DNA of 64,000 nucleotides from Varunaivibrio sulfuroxidans. GTDB lineage: Bacteria > Pseudomonadota > Alphaproteobacteria > Rhodospirillales > Magnetovibrionaceae. The stretch spans positions 1,873,001 through 1,937,000 of the forward strand of contig NZ_CP119676.1 in NCBI RefSeq assembly GCF_029318635.1, read 5' to 3'. Made by a program: the position numbers and the translations under genes. Below the pieces are notes generated by a model. It was not told the DNA's origin. It was given only the letters and a program-made list of their open reading frames with translations, and ran no database searches. Of this stretch, positions 51,595 through 60,728 are shown piece after piece. The first letter of the stretch is position 1, and every line of letters begins with the position of its first letter.

Positions 51595-51922
51595 GTCATC
51601 CCGTTTCGCTGTTCATCCGCGTTGTTCATCCGCGTTTCGCCGCGCGCCTCCGCTAAGCGCCCATGGGTCCGCCGAACGACGATAGCCCTTTGTGGCGCGA
51701 AGGTAGTCGCGCCCGCACCCGTCGTCAACGCTTGCCCTTCATTCTTTTTGGCCATCTTTCGCCATTATTCAGCAAAATATCGACTTTTCCCGAATCCTGA
51801 AATGGGGGGCTTTACGCAAGGTGGCTCGGCGGGGTAGCTTCCAGCGAACGACGCGGCGCGGCGGGCTCGCCTCACTACCGCGCCGCCCTCCCATTGATCG
51901 TATGTGTTAAGGATACCCCGAT
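51595..51922. other. Divergent spacer hrcA / rph
   Basis: A 328-bp spacer. It contains a 13-bp tandem duplication (GTTCATCCGCGTT at 51611 and 51624) near the hrcA start and a GC-rich hairpin CGGCGCGG/CCGCGCCG (51854-51885) in the rph leader. AT-rich DNA at 51755-51800 may hold promoters. Nothing coding is evident. Confidence 0.4.
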
Positions 51923-52645
51923 ATGAGACCTTCCGGCCGCCAGACCGACGAGATGCGTACCGTCAGCCTCGAGACCGGCGTCACCAAATACGCCGAGGGC
52001 TCATGCATGGCGCGCTTCGGCGACACCCACGTGCTGTGCACGGCGTCGATCGAAACCCGGGTTCCGCCTTGGTTGCGCGGCAAGGGCAGCGGCTGGGTCA
52101 CCGCCGAATACGGCATGCTGCCCCGCTCCACCTCGGAACGCATGAACCGTGAGGCGGCGCGCGGCAAGCAATCGGGACGAACCCAGGAAATTCAGCGCCT
52201 GATCGGCCGCAGCCTGCGCGCCGTCACCGACCTGAAGGCGATGGGCGAAATTCAGATCACGGTTGACTGCGATGTCATCCAGGCCGACGGCGGCACCCGC
52301 ACGGCGTCGATTACCGGCGCTTACGTGGCGCTATTCATGGCCTTCGAGAAGCTGGTCAAGACCGGGGCGCTAAAGTCGATCCCGATCACCGATCAGGTGG
52401 CGGCGGTGTCGTGCGGCCTGTACAAGGGAGCGGCGGTGCTCGATCTCGATTACATCGAGGACAGCGACGCCGAGGCCGACACCAACTTCGTGCTCACCGC
52501 GTCGGGCGGCATCGTCGAAGTGCAGGGCACCGCCGAGGATAAACCCTTCACCCAAGAGCAGTTCATGGAGCTGATGCGCCTCGCGCGCCTCGGCGTGGAC
52601 GAGCTGTGCCTGGCGCAACGCGCGGTCCTCAGTCAGAATATCTAA
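51923..52645 (+). CDS. rph: Ribonuclease PH
   Basis: 240 residues of the phosphorolytic exoribonuclease fold: [24 protein letters not shown], and [19 protein letters not shown], including the catalytic Asp residues and the Arg/Ser phosphate site. It trims tRNA 3' ends. It is full-length, unlike the truncated form in some E. coli strains. It is followed by rdgB after 18 bp. Confidence 0.97.
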   Translation: MRPSGRQTDEMRTVSLETGVTKYAEGSCMARFGDTHVLCTASIETRVPPWLRGKGSGWVTAEYGMLPRSTSERMNREAARGKQSGRTQEIQRLIGRSLRAVTDLKAMGEIQITVDCDVIQADGGTRTASITGAYVALFMAFEKLVKTGALKSIPITDQVAAVSCGLYKGAAVLDLDYIEDSDAEADTNFVLTASGGIVEVQGTAEDKPFTQEQFMELMRLARLGVDELCLAQRAVLSQNI

Positions 52646-52663
52646 CGGCGGGAGGGGAACGTC

Positions 52664-53272
52664 ATGACGCGGCGCTTCGAGGGCGGCAAGTTGGTGATCG
52701 CCTCGCATAACGCGGGCAAGGTGCGGGAAATCGACGCCCTGCTCAGGCCGCTGGGGGCCGACGTCGTTTCGGCGGGTGACCTTGGCCTCGGTGAGCCGGT
52801 CGAGGACGGCGCGACGTTCGTCGCCAATGCCGAGATCAAGGCGCGCGCCGCCGCCGCCGCCAGCGGCGCGGTCGCCCTGGCCGACGATTCCGGCTTGTGC
52901 GTCGATGCGCTGGATGGCGATCCCGGCATTTTCTCGGCGCGCTGGGCGGGACCCGGCAAGGACTTCGCCGCCGCCATGGCGAAGATCGAAGACGCCCTCG
53001 CCCGGGCGGCGCAAGAAGGCCGAACCTCGCGGCGCGCCCATTTCGTGTGCGCCTTGTCGCTATGCTGGCCCGACGGCCATTGCGAAAGCGTCGAGGGTAA
53101 AGTCTTCGGCGTCCTGGTCTGGCCAATGCGCGGGCAAAAGGGGTTCGGCTATGACCCCATTTTCCTGCCCGACGGCCACCACCTGACTTTCGGCGAGATG
53201 GAACCCGACGCCAAGCACGCCATCAGCCATCGGGCCAACGCCTTCAATCTGTTGACGGAAGCGTGTTTCTAA
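52664..53272 (+). CDS. rdgB: XTP/dITP pyrophosphatase (RdgB/HAM1)
   Basis: 202 residues. It starts with [12 protein letters not shown] (the SxNxxK signature), followed by [18 protein letters not shown] (catalytic Asp) and [12 protein letters not shown]. It cleans non-canonical purine triphosphates (ITP, XTP) from the nucleotide pool. GGAGGGG precedes the ATG. It is in operon with rph and hemW. Confidence 0.97.
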   Translation: MTRRFEGGKLVIASHNAGKVREIDALLRPLGADVVSAGDLGLGEPVEDGATFVANAEIKARAAAAASGAVALADDSGLCVDALDGDPGIFSARWAGPGKDFAAAMAKIEDALARAAQEGRTSRRAHFVCALSLCWPDGHCESVEGKVFGVLVWPMRGQKGFGYDPIFLPDGHHLTFGEMEPDAKHAISHRANAFNLLTEACF

Positions 53273-53321
53273 CCCGCCCGCCGTCTCAAAGCGTGATCCC
53301 TTGGCGGAAAGAGGTCCCGCA

Positions 53322-54470
53322 ATGACCGACGAGGCCATCGCACTTTATATTCACTGGCCGTTTTGCCTGTCCAAGTGCCCGTATTGCGACTTCAATTCGC
53401 ACGCCTCCGATCGCGCGGCTATCGATCAGGCGCGTTGGCGCGACGCCCTGCTTCGGGAGGTCGATCACTACGCCGTCCTGTGTCCCGGCCGCCCCCTGGG
53501 CAGTCTGTTTTTCGGCGGCGGCACGCCGTCGCTGATGGACCCCGAGACCGTGCGCGCCCTGATCGCACGGGCGCGACGCCATTGGCCCTGGAACGGCGAC
53601 ATCGAAATCACCCTGGAGGCCAACCCGACGTCGGTCGAAACCGCGCGGCTCGAAGCCTTTCGCGACGCCGGGGTCAACCGGGTGTCGCTCGGCGTGCAGT
53701 CCCTCGACGATGACGCGCTGCGTTTCCTGGGGCGCGGCCACAGCGCCGCCGAGGCCCTACGCGCCGTGCGCACGGCGGCGGATCATTTCGATCGTTTCAG
53801 TTTCGATCTGATTTACGCCCGACCCGAACAAACTCCCAAAGACTGGCGCGATGAGCTGGGCCGCGCCCTCGACGTCGCCGGCGGTCATCTGTCGCTGTAT
53901 CAGCTCACCATCGAGCCGGGCACCGCCTATTTCCGCGACGGGGTTACGACGGCGGACGAGGACGCCGCCGCGACATTGTTCGAGATCACCCAGCAACTGT
54001 GCGCCGACGCCGGTCTGCCCGCCTATGAAATTTCCAACCATGCGCGCCCGGACCAACAATCACGCCATAATCTGACCTACTGGCGAGGCGGCGAATACAT
54101 TGGCGTCGGTCCGGGCGCGCATGGGCGAATTTTGCAGGACGGACGGACCCACGCCACCCACCAGATCGCGACCCCGGCACGCTGGTTGGAGCGCGTCGAT
54201 CAACGTGGCCACGGGACGGCGAAATCAACGCCGCTCGACGCTTCGCAACGCCGCGACGAACTGGTTATGACGGGTCTGCGCCTGAGCGCGGGCATCGACC
54301 GCGAGCGCTTCGAACGTCAGACCGGCGCGCCCATCCTCGATGTTTTTTCACGCAGCGCCGTGAACACCCTAATCGAGGGCGGCTTCATCACCCTCGACAA
54401 CCGCGCGCTGCGCGCCACCCCCGCGGGTTTACTGCGCTTGAACGGCGTCATCGCGACATTGCTCGCCTAG
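53322..54470 (+). CDS. hemW: Radical SAM heme chaperone HemW
   Basis: 382 residues from ATG 53322; the frame is open seven codons upstream. It has the CxxxCxxC radical-SAM motif (CLSKCPYCDF), the GGGTPSLM motif, and the HemW C-terminal domain. HemW, formerly called a coproporphyrinogen oxidase-like protein, transfers heme to respiratory enzymes. The CPYCDF form without the extra cysteine of HemN supports HemW. It is the third gene of rph-rdgB-hemW and is followed by element copy C 40 bp downstream. Confidence 0.95.
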   Translation: MTDEAIALYIHWPFCLSKCPYCDFNSHASDRAAIDQARWRDALLREVDHYAVLCPGRPLGSLFFGGGTPSLMDPETVRALIARARRHWPWNGDIEITLEANPTSVETARLEAFRDAGVNRVSLGVQSLDDDALRFLGRGHSAAEALRAVRTAADHFDRFSFDLIYARPEQTPKDWRDELGRALDVAGGHLSLYQLTIEPGTAYFRDGVTTADEDAAATLFEITQQLCADAGLPAYEISNHARPDQQSRHNLTYWRGGEYIGVGPGAHGRILQDGRTHATHQIATPARWLERVDQRGHGTAKSTPLDASQRRDELVMTGLRLSAGIDRERFERQTGAPILDVFSRSAVNTLIEGGFITLDNRALRATPAGLLRLNGVIATLLA

Positions 54471-54510
54471 GCCGAAACCGGGACCGGGACCGGGAAAAAC
54501 CGCGCAACGG

Positions 54511-54780
54511 CTAGGGTCAGGACCTCTTAATCTGATGCGTCCGGCGGAGATGAATTTAAGTGTGGGTTAGGCGGAAAACCCGCCGCAATGGCCCTCATTG
54601 CAAGGATTTTCCAACGACATCCGCACTTAAACTCATCCCGTCCCGCAGGAATTTGTGAAAAATGCCCCAGGAACGTCGTCGAAGACTTTTGAAAGTGAAC
54701 GGCACTTCCGGCAAGTCTTCTCCTAGGCCTGTGACATTTTTCACAAACCAGACGCATCAGATGAAGAGGTCCTGACCTAG
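54511..54780 (-). repeat. Palindromic dispersed element, copy C (long form, inverted)
   Basis: 270 bp with both termini: CTAGGGTCAGGACCTCTTA on the left and GAGGTCCTGACCTAG on the right. The part from about 54650 to 54780 is the reverse complement of copies A and B, with the same 13-bp inner repeat (54652-54664 and 54735-54747). The part 54541-54650 is a second arm absent from B: GATGAATTTAAGTGTGG (54549) pairs with CCGCACTTAAACTCATC (54621), enclosing a GGCGG/CCGCC hairpin. The right CTAG contains the stop codon of the neighbouring lipoprotein gene. Confidence 0.9.
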
Positions 54781-56246
54781 GGAAAAGCCTTCGGCGCCGG
54801 ATCGATCACGCGCGAGGAATGGCGCCCCACCTCAAGCACCGCCAACCCTCGCTGAACGCTGCCGTCAGGCATCAAGCGAAAAATGCCATCGCGCCCAACG
54901 AAACCGGTCGATGTCGTCAAGTCGGCGGGGCTATAGGCCGGACCTCCCTCGCGGGCGCCCAAAACCACGGCAAGGGCGCAGGCGTCGTAGGCCAGCGTCG
55001 CCACACGGGGCGGGTTGACCGCATAGACCTGCTTATAGCGTTGGACGAAATCCGCCCGAAGTTGCGGCGCCGGGGCGGCGTACCAGCCCCCCAAAAGGGC
55101 CGGCTCGGCGCCAATTCCCGGCGCATCCCACTGTCCCGCGCCCAAGATGTGCACCTTTTGCGGATCGATATCGTAAAACGGCAGCAGGGCGGCGATCGCC
55201 GTCAGACGCTTGCCGCCATCGGCCAACACCACGGCGTCGAACGGCGAATCGCCCAAAGTCACCAACCCCTTTAGGCGTTTCAGCGCCAAACGCGAAGCCT
55301 CGTCATTGCGCACCTCAAGAGCGCGGCGTTGATCGAGCAGCGCCCGGTGGCGGCTGTCGTAATCGGCGATGCGGCGTACCACGGCGCTATAATCCCGGGC
55401 GGCGGGATCGTAAAGCGCGGCGGCGGTGACGCGCGCCCCGCGGTCAAGGGTCGCCTGACGCAACGCCCGGGAAACCACGCGCCCATATTCGGTATCGGGC
55501 GCGAGCAGGGCAAATCGGCTTGCACCCTTTGAAATCGCATAATCGACGACACGCGTCACTTCGTCGCCGGGGGAAAATCCCAACGTATAGACGCCCGGCG
55601 CGGCGGCGGAACGATCGTTGGAAAAAGCCAAAACCGGCACACCCGCGGGACGGGCGATATCCTGGATCGCGCGGACCGAACCGGATAGAAGCGGCCCCAT
55701 GATCAAACGCGCGCCCTCGGCCAACGCCGCCTGGGCCGCCGCGCGCGCGCCATCCGGGGTACCCTGGGTGTCGTGGACAGTCATCTCGAAACCATCCTTG
55801 GCAAAATCAAACAACGCCATTTGCGCCGCGTTAAGCATCGCTTGGCCGACCCGTGCATTGGCTCCACTCAGGGGCAGCAGCAATGCCGTGCGCACGCCTT
55901 GAGGTGCGGAAATTCCCGCCGGGCCTTGAGCTTGGCCGGGCGCTTTCGGGGTGCCCAGGCCTTTCAGAATTTCCTCCAGCGTCGGTAATTTCGGCTGTTG
56001 GGCAGGCGGTTTCGGTGCGGGGGGACGGGGCACCGTCGGGGCGGCGGGCCGCGTCCCGCTCGACGGTGGGGCGGATAGGACCGGGCCTTGATTGCCCCCT
56101 TGCTTCCCCAGCAAGAATTGGCCAGACTCACACGCGCTCAACAGCAGCGTCAACCCCAAAAGACCCGAGATCAGCACCCATGGCCGCACGGCGAAATATT
56201 TCTTCAAAAAAGCTCGAAACGTCATCCGGTGCATCAACCCCATCAT
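54777..56246 (-). CDS. LppC/LpoA-type penicillin-binding-protein-activator lipoprotein
   Basis: 489 residues: a signal peptide with lipobox LSAC (start at 56246, 56231 or 56225), a long Pro-rich linker (to about residue 115), then a periplasmic-binding-protein fold (TALLLPLSGANARVGQAMLNA, and VPVLAFSNDRSAA) as in LpoA/YraM. It is likely outer-membrane anchored and activates peptidoglycan synthases. It is divergent from rsmI as yraM is in many proteobacteria. Its stop TAG (54777-54779) is within the terminal CTAG of element copy C, so the last codons abut the element. Confidence 0.88.
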   Translation of the reverse strand: MMGLMHRMTFRAFLKKYFAVRPWVLISGLLGLTLLLSACESGQFLLGKQGGNQGPVLSAPPSSGTRPAAPTVPRPPAPKPPAQQPKLPTLEEILKGLGTPKAPGQAQGPAGISAPQGVRTALLLPLSGANARVGQAMLNAAQMALFDFAKDGFEMTVHDTQGTPDGARAAAQAALAEGARLIMGPLLSGSVRAIQDIARPAGVPVLAFSNDRSAAAPGVYTLGFSPGDEVTRVVDYAISKGASRFALLAPDTEYGRVVSRALRQATLDRGARVTAAALYDPAARDYSAVVRRIADYDSRHRALLDQRRALEVRNDEASRLALKRLKGLVTLGDSPFDAVVLADGGKRLTAIAALLPFYDIDPQKVHILGAGQWDAPGIGAEPALLGGWYAAPAPQLRADFVQRYKQVYAVNPPRVATLAYDACALAVVLGAREGGPAYSPADLTTSTGFVGRDGIFRLMPDGSVQRGLAVLEVGRHSSRVIDPAPKAFP

Positions 56247-56281
56247 CTCACGGCTCCCTATCGGCCACAGAGCCTAACTCC

Positions 56282-57169
56282 ATGGCAGAGGGGAGTAAAC
56301 CGCCTAAACAAGCTTTGCCGGGAGGGCTGTATCTCGTCGCCACCCCGATCGGAAACGCCGGCGATATTACCCTGCGCGCCCTGGACGTCATCGCCCGAGC
56401 CGACGTGCTGGCTTGCGAGGATACCCGCGTCAGCGCCAAACTTCTGGCGGCGCACGCCATACGGCGCACGCTTATTTCATACCATGATCACAACGCGGCA
56501 TCGATGCGTCCCGTGATCCTTGAACATCTCAGGAACGGCGACAGCGTGGCTTTGATTTCCGACGCCGGGACGCCCTTGGTCTCCGATCCCGGCTACAAGC
56601 TGGTGCGCCAGTGCCGGGAGGAGGGTCTCGACGTGACCACGGTCCCCGGAGCCTCGTCCGTACTCAGCGCACTGCAACTTTCCGCCCTGCCCAGCGACAG
56701 GTTCCTTTTCGTCGGTTTTTTACCCCCCAAACAGGCGGCGCGCCGCCATGCCCTGGAAGACATCAAGGATATCAAGGCGACTTTGGTGATCATGGAAAGC
56801 GCGAAACGGTTGCCCAAAATGCTCGGCGACGCCGCCCACGTCCTGGGCGAACGCGAAGCCTGCGTGACCAGAGAGATGACCAAGCTGTTCGAGGAGGCGC
56901 GTTCGGAGAGTCTTCACAATCTCGCCGATTTCTATACCCAAAACGGTCCCCCGAAAGGCGAGGTCGTCGTCGTCGTCGAGGGCGCGCGCGCGAAAGACGC
57001 CCCCTCCGACGAGGCTCTCGACGCCCTACTCGGCGACGCCCTGCGAGACCACACCCTACGCGACGCCGTGGACGAGGTGGCGCATCGCACCGGCGTGGCG
57101 CGAAAACGGGTTTATCGCCGCGCCTTGGCGCTGCCGCGGGAGACCGCGTCACCCACCGACGACGCATGA
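56282..57169 (+). CDS. rsmI: 16S rRNA (cytidine(1402)-2'-O)-methyltransferase
   Basis: 295 residues from ATG 56282. It has the TP-methylase fold with GGLYLVATPIGNAGDITLRAL, ACEDTRVSAKLL and ISDAGTPLVSDPGYKLV. It methylates the ribose of C1402 in 16S rRNA. It is separated by only 35 bp from the divergent lipoprotein gene and overlaps yraN by ATGA, so the two are translationally coupled. Confidence 0.96.
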   Translation: MAEGSKPPKQALPGGLYLVATPIGNAGDITLRALDVIARADVLACEDTRVSAKLLAAHAIRRTLISYHDHNAASMRPVILEHLRNGDSVALISDAGTPLVSDPGYKLVRQCREEGLDVTTVPGASSVLSALQLSALPSDRFLFVGFLPPKQAARRHALEDIKDIKATLVIMESAKRLPKMLGDAAHVLGEREACVTREMTKLFEEARSESLHNLADFYTQNGPPKGEVVVVVEGARAKDAPSDEALDALLGDALRDHTLRDAVDEVAHRTGVARKRVYRRALALPRETASPTDDA

Positions 57170-57513
57170 CCAGCCACAGCACCGGAAAACGCGGCGAGGA
57201 GCTGGCCACCCTTTTCTTGCGCGCCAAGGGCTACGCCATCGTCGCCCGCAACTGGCGCGCCGTAACCGGTGAAATCGACATTATCGCCCGGCGCGGCGAG
57301 CGGCTGTGTTTCATCGAAGTCAAAACACGCCGCCACATCGAAGACGCTCGGGACGCCATCACCGCCCGCCAACGTCGCCGTATCGAACACACCGCCCAGG
57401 CCTTCGTGCAAACCCGCCCCGATCTCGCCGATCTCGACATGCGCTTCGACGCCATTTTCGTCAGTGGCGTACGCACCCATCATTTACAAAATGCTTGGTG
57501 GATGGGAGAGTAG
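57166..57513 (+). CDS. UPF0102 family protein YraN
   Basis: 115 residues with an endonuclease-like fold: GKRGEELATLFLRAKGY, then GEIDIIARRGERLCFIEVKTR, the conserved E-x-D-x-I plus E-V-K nuclease-type motif. The biological role is not settled. The start overlaps the rsmI stop, as in many proteobacteria. Confidence 0.93.
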   Translation: MTSHSTGKRGEELATLFLRAKGYAIVARNWRAVTGEIDIIARRGERLCFIEVKTRRHIEDARDAITARQRRRIEHTAQAFVQTRPDLADLDMRFDAIFVSGVRTHHLQNAWWMGE

Positions 57514-57695
57514 CATCCGACCTGAACTCTCGTCGATTTTTTGAACTTTCCCAAAATAGTGCGGCCTCCATTTTTTACCTTGGCCGCCTTGACCGTTGCC
57601 TCCGGTCTCCCTCACCGCTTACAATCGGCGTGGACGCCGGTAGCGTCCGCGCGCCGAACGTCTCCGCCCAAGATCAATGCAGAGATTCCACCACA

Positions 57696-58325
57696 ATGAA
57701 CCGCAACACGTTCACGCCCTCCGTATTTTTTTCGACGCCCCTGCGCCGTGGCGCGGCGAACGGACTTTTGTTCGCCCTGCTCGCCCTCGGCGGATGCACC
57801 CCCCTGGGCTTGGCGGTCGGGGCGGGCGCGGCCACCGGGGTCGCCGCCTACGAAGAGCGCGGCGTTGACGGTGCTGCGCGCGACCTGCGCATCACGGGCG
57901 GCATTCTCGACCTTTGGCTCCGGGCCGATTACCACCTGCCGGCCGAGGTCGGGCTGGAGGTCTATGACGGACGCGCCATGCTGACCGGCCAAGTTCACGA
58001 CGAAAAAATACGCACCGAGGCGGTCGCCCTGGCGTGGAAAGTCGATGGTGTGCGGGACGTCATTAACGATATCATCGTCACCGACAAGGGAAGCCTTCTG
58101 GACACCGCGCGAGACAGCTGGATCACTGCTCAACTGAAAACCGAGCTAACCTTCGACAAGTCGGTCATGGCCATCAATTACGCCATCGAAACGGTTGGGG
58201 GGACGGTGTATATGATCGGCATCGCACAAAATCAAGGTGAGTTGGACCGCGTCCTCGCCCACGCCCGTTCGATCGCCTATGTCCGCGCCGTCGTCAATCA
58301 CGTCCGCATCAAGAGGCCGTCATGA
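57696..58325 (+). CDS. BON-domain lipoprotein
   Basis: 209 residues from ATG 57696. A signal peptide ends in lipobox LGGC, followed by a Gly/Ala-rich segment (VGAGAATGVAAYEERG) and two BON domains (residues about 70-130 and 145-205, the second with AINYAIETVGGTVYMIG). BON domains bind lipids and stabilise the outer membrane, as in OsmY and DolP (YraP), whose gene also sits near yraN in gammaproteobacteria. It is likely a DolP-type envelope protein. It ends overlapping the next gene by ATGA. Confidence 0.88.
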   Translation: MNRNTFTPSVFFSTPLRRGAANGLLFALLALGGCTPLGLAVGAGAATGVAAYEERGVDGAARDLRITGGILDLWLRADYHLPAEVGLEVYDGRAMLTGQVHDEKIRTEAVALAWKVDGVRDVINDIIVTDKGSLLDTARDSWITAQLKTELTFDKSVMAINYAIETVGGTVYMIGIAQNQGELDRVLAHARSIAYVRAVVNHVRIKRPS

Positions 58326-59230
58326 CCGCGCGGCGCAAGTCCGATCCACCCCGTAGCCACGACCCCTTGGTGGCAATCGGAAAAATGGCGGATGACGACA
58401 TCGTCATCGGCGTCGCGGCGCTTGAGATAAGTCGCGCGCAGATCGGACAGGGGGCCCGGCTTTCCGATTTTCCGATGGCCGCCTACCTGCGCCATCTGGA
58501 CGTTCTGGTGCGCGACGTGCGCAGCTATGCCGGCGATGACGGCGATCGCACCGTCATTCAGGCCGAAGCACTTTGCCAAGTCCTGGCGCGTCGCTACGGT
58601 TATGCCGCCGGTAACCTGGATCATGAATTCGACCCCGACGACACCCTGTTTTCCTCCGTGATCGATCGGCGTGCGGGTTCCGCGCCGTCCCTGGTGGCGC
58701 TGTATCTACATGTCGCCAACACCCTGGGCTGGACCGCCGAGGCCATCCATTTTCCAACACGTCCGATGCTCCGTCTGGGCGCTCAACAACGGATCATCAT
58801 CGACCCGTACTATGGCGGCCAACAACTGGAGCCACACGAACTGCGCGCTATGCTCAAGGCGGAAGAGGGCGATGGCGTGGAACTGGCGTTCGAGCAATGC
58901 GGGACCCTATCCTCCCGCGAACTCCTGTACCACATGCATAGCCCCCTCAAGGACAGATACCTGCTCGACGGAGACCACCACAACGCCTTACGCGCCACCG
59001 AAATTTTGCGCGCCATCGATCCCGGTCGCGCTATTTTATGGCGTGACGCCGGCGTGCTTCACGCCAGACTCGAACAGGTCGAAGAGGCCGTGCACGCACT
59101 CGAAGTTTTCCTCGCAAAAGCCTCCGACGACACCCGGCGCTATCAAACCTCGGTTCTGCTGCAGGACCTTCGCGCGCGCCTTTCCCGTCCACCCGGCCTG
59201 GGAAGCCCGAAAATTCGGCCGCTACGCTAG
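58322..59230 (+). CDS. SirB1/transglutaminase-like and TPR-type protein
   Basis: 302 residues. The middle matches the SirB1 N-terminal transglutaminase-like domain: [15 protein letters not shown]-type, and the [25 protein letters not shown] segment. The usual GFPGHFLVR is here [11 protein letters not shown], so the His normally found there is missing. The C-terminal 80 residues form a TPR-like helical repeat. Function is unknown. The start overlaps the BON gene stop (ATGA), so the two are coupled, and gshB follows 68 bp later. Confidence 0.78.
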   Translation: MTARRKSDPPRSHDPLVAIGKMADDDIVIGVAALEISRAQIGQGARLSDFPMAAYLRHLDVLVRDVRSYAGDDGDRTVIQAEALCQVLARRYGYAAGNLDHEFDPDDTLFSSVIDRRAGSAPSLVALYLHVANTLGWTAEAIHFPTRPMLRLGAQQRIIIDPYYGGQQLEPHELRAMLKAEEGDGVELAFEQCGTLSSRELLYHMHSPLKDRYLLDGDHHNALRATEILRAIDPGRAILWRDAGVLHARLEQVEEAVHALEVFLAKASDDTRRYQTSVLLQDLRARLSRPPGLGSPKIRPLR

Positions 59231-59298
59231 GAAACATACCATCTCATCCCATGCAATGCCTCGCCATGGCATCGCCCCACATCCGCAGGAACCTCCCC

Positions 59299-60261
59299 AT
59301 GGGCCTTAATGTCGCCATCCAAATGGACCCCATCGCCGATATCAATATCGACGCCGACAGCACCTTCGTGCTTGCCCTTGAGGCGCAAAAACGCGGCCAC
59401 AAGCTGTTCGTCTACCACCCTGACGATCTTGGTCTCGAAAGCGCGAACGCGGGGGTCCGCGTCCTGGCGCGCGCGCGTCCGCTCGAAGTGCGGCGCAAAA
59501 AGGGCGACCATTTTACCCTGGGCGAGAAAACCATGATCGATCTCGCCGACATGAATGTCGTGCTGATGCGCCAAGACCCACCCTTCGACATGGCCTACAT
59601 CACGGCGACTTTCTTATTGGAGCACGTCCACCCCAAGACCCTTGTGGTCAACAACCCCGCCGAAGTGCGCAACAATCCGGAAAAATTGTACACCAGCCGT
59701 TTCCCCGGCCTGATTCCGCCCGCTCTGATCAGTCGCGACCGCGAACAAATCAAGGCTTTTCGCGGCAGATACAAGGACATCATCATCAAACCGCTTTACG
59801 GCAACGGTGGGGCGGGGGTTTTTCATTTGCGCCCGGACGACGAAAACCTCGGCGCTCTCTTGGATATGTTCCAAGGCGTCAATCGCGAGCCGGTCATGGC
59901 CCAGGCGTATCTGGCCGACGTGCGCGGCGGCGATAAGCGGATCATCCTGATCGATGGCGAGGCCGCGGGCGCGATCAACCGCATCCCGCCCGAGGGGGAC
60001 GCCCGATCCAACATGCACGCCGGCGGCAGACCCGAGCCTTCAACCCTGACCGAACGGGAACATTTTATTTGCGAAACGATTGGTCCGGATTTGCGTGCGC
60101 GAGGGCTGGTGTTTACCGGCATCGACGTCATCGGCGGCTATCTTACCGAAATCAACGTCACCTCACCGACCGGACTTCAGGAAATCAACCGTTTTGACGA
60201 TGTCCACCTGGAAGCGCGCCTGTGGGACGCCATCGAATCCCGACGCCGCGACCAGGCCTGA
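59299..60261 (+). CDS. gshB: Glutathione synthetase
   Basis: 320 residues from ATG 59299 ([20 protein letters not shown]), AGGA 7 bp upstream. It is an ATP-grasp enzyme with [31 protein letters not shown] and [19 protein letters not shown] (metal and ATP ligands). It joins gamma-glutamylcysteine and glycine. It is the last gene of the rsmI-yraN-BON-SirB1-gshB run, and its 3' side carries the remnant element D. Confidence 0.97.
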   Translation: MGLNVAIQMDPIADINIDADSTFVLALEAQKRGHKLFVYHPDDLGLESANAGVRVLARARPLEVRRKKGDHFTLGEKTMIDLADMNVVLMRQDPPFDMAYITATFLLEHVHPKTLVVNNPAEVRNNPEKLYTSRFPGLIPPALISRDREQIKAFRGRYKDIIIKPLYGNGGAGVFHLRPDDENLGALLDMFQGVNREPVMAQAYLADVRGGDKRIILIDGEAAGAINRIPPEGDARSNMHAGGRPEPSTLTEREHFICETIGPDLRARGLVFTGIDVIGGYLTEINVTSPTGLQEINRFDDVHLEARLWDAIESRRRDQA

Positions 60262-60301
60262 ATCTCTCGCAACGGGCGGGAAAGGCCTAGCAGCAGATTA
60301 G

Positions 60302-60325
60302 CAGATTAATAGGTCCTGACCCTAG
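60302..60325 (-). repeat. Palindromic dispersed element, remnant D (one terminus)
   Basis: CAGATTAATAGGTCCTGACCCTAG (24 bp, split here: CAGATTAATAGG then TCCTGACCCTAG) matches the outer end of copy C with one mismatch. The rest of the element is absent. Just before it AGCAGATT is duplicated (60294-60309). The terminal CTAG holds the stop codon of the minus-strand 76-residue gene. Confidence 0.75.
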
Positions 60326-60552
60326 TGCAAAACCCGCGACGCCGGAACGAACCTCGGGGCGGGGCTGGAGCCTGAAACCGCAGTGAAGCCCGGAACCAAC
60401 GACGTGCCGGTCGTCCATTCAAAATCCGGGTGAAGATGGACGAGCCGCGCGACACGTCCCCGCGCCTCCGCGCGGGTGGCGCGGCCTTGTTCGAAAAGGT
60501 CGCCGTCACGATAGATGGCGTAGCAAACGATTGTTCTGGAGAATACCTGCAT
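60322..60552 (-). CDS. Hypothetical 76-residue protein
   Basis: It has a near-ideal Shine-Dalgarno (AAGGAGGT, 4-5 bp before ATG 60552), which makes this a real gene despite its size. The protein starts MQVFSRTIVCYAIYRDGDLF and has an amphipathic basic middle (RAEARGRVARLVHLHPDFEW), with no signal peptide or known motif. It is not recognised. Its TAG stop is inside the CTAG end of remnant element D, so its original C-terminus may have been replaced or the element may have inserted at the stop. It lies between gshB and livM, about 175 bp downstream of livM on the same strand. Confidence 0.6.
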   Translation of the reverse strand: MQVFSRTIVCYAIYRDGDLFEQGRATRAEARGRVARLVHLHPDFEWTTGTSLVPGFTAVSGSSPAPRFVPASRVLH

Positions 60553-60728
60553 TCGGACCTCCTTGAAAGATCGTCAAAAATTTTGGATTCTTCACGGACC
60601 GCCTTTGGCCACACTAGCCACACTTGTTACGGTAGAGCAATTATTTTACATTTTTATGGCTATTTTATGGTTAATGCCAACTTCCGTTAATCCCAAACAC
60701 GACGCGCGCCGCCGTAACAACCGGCCCC

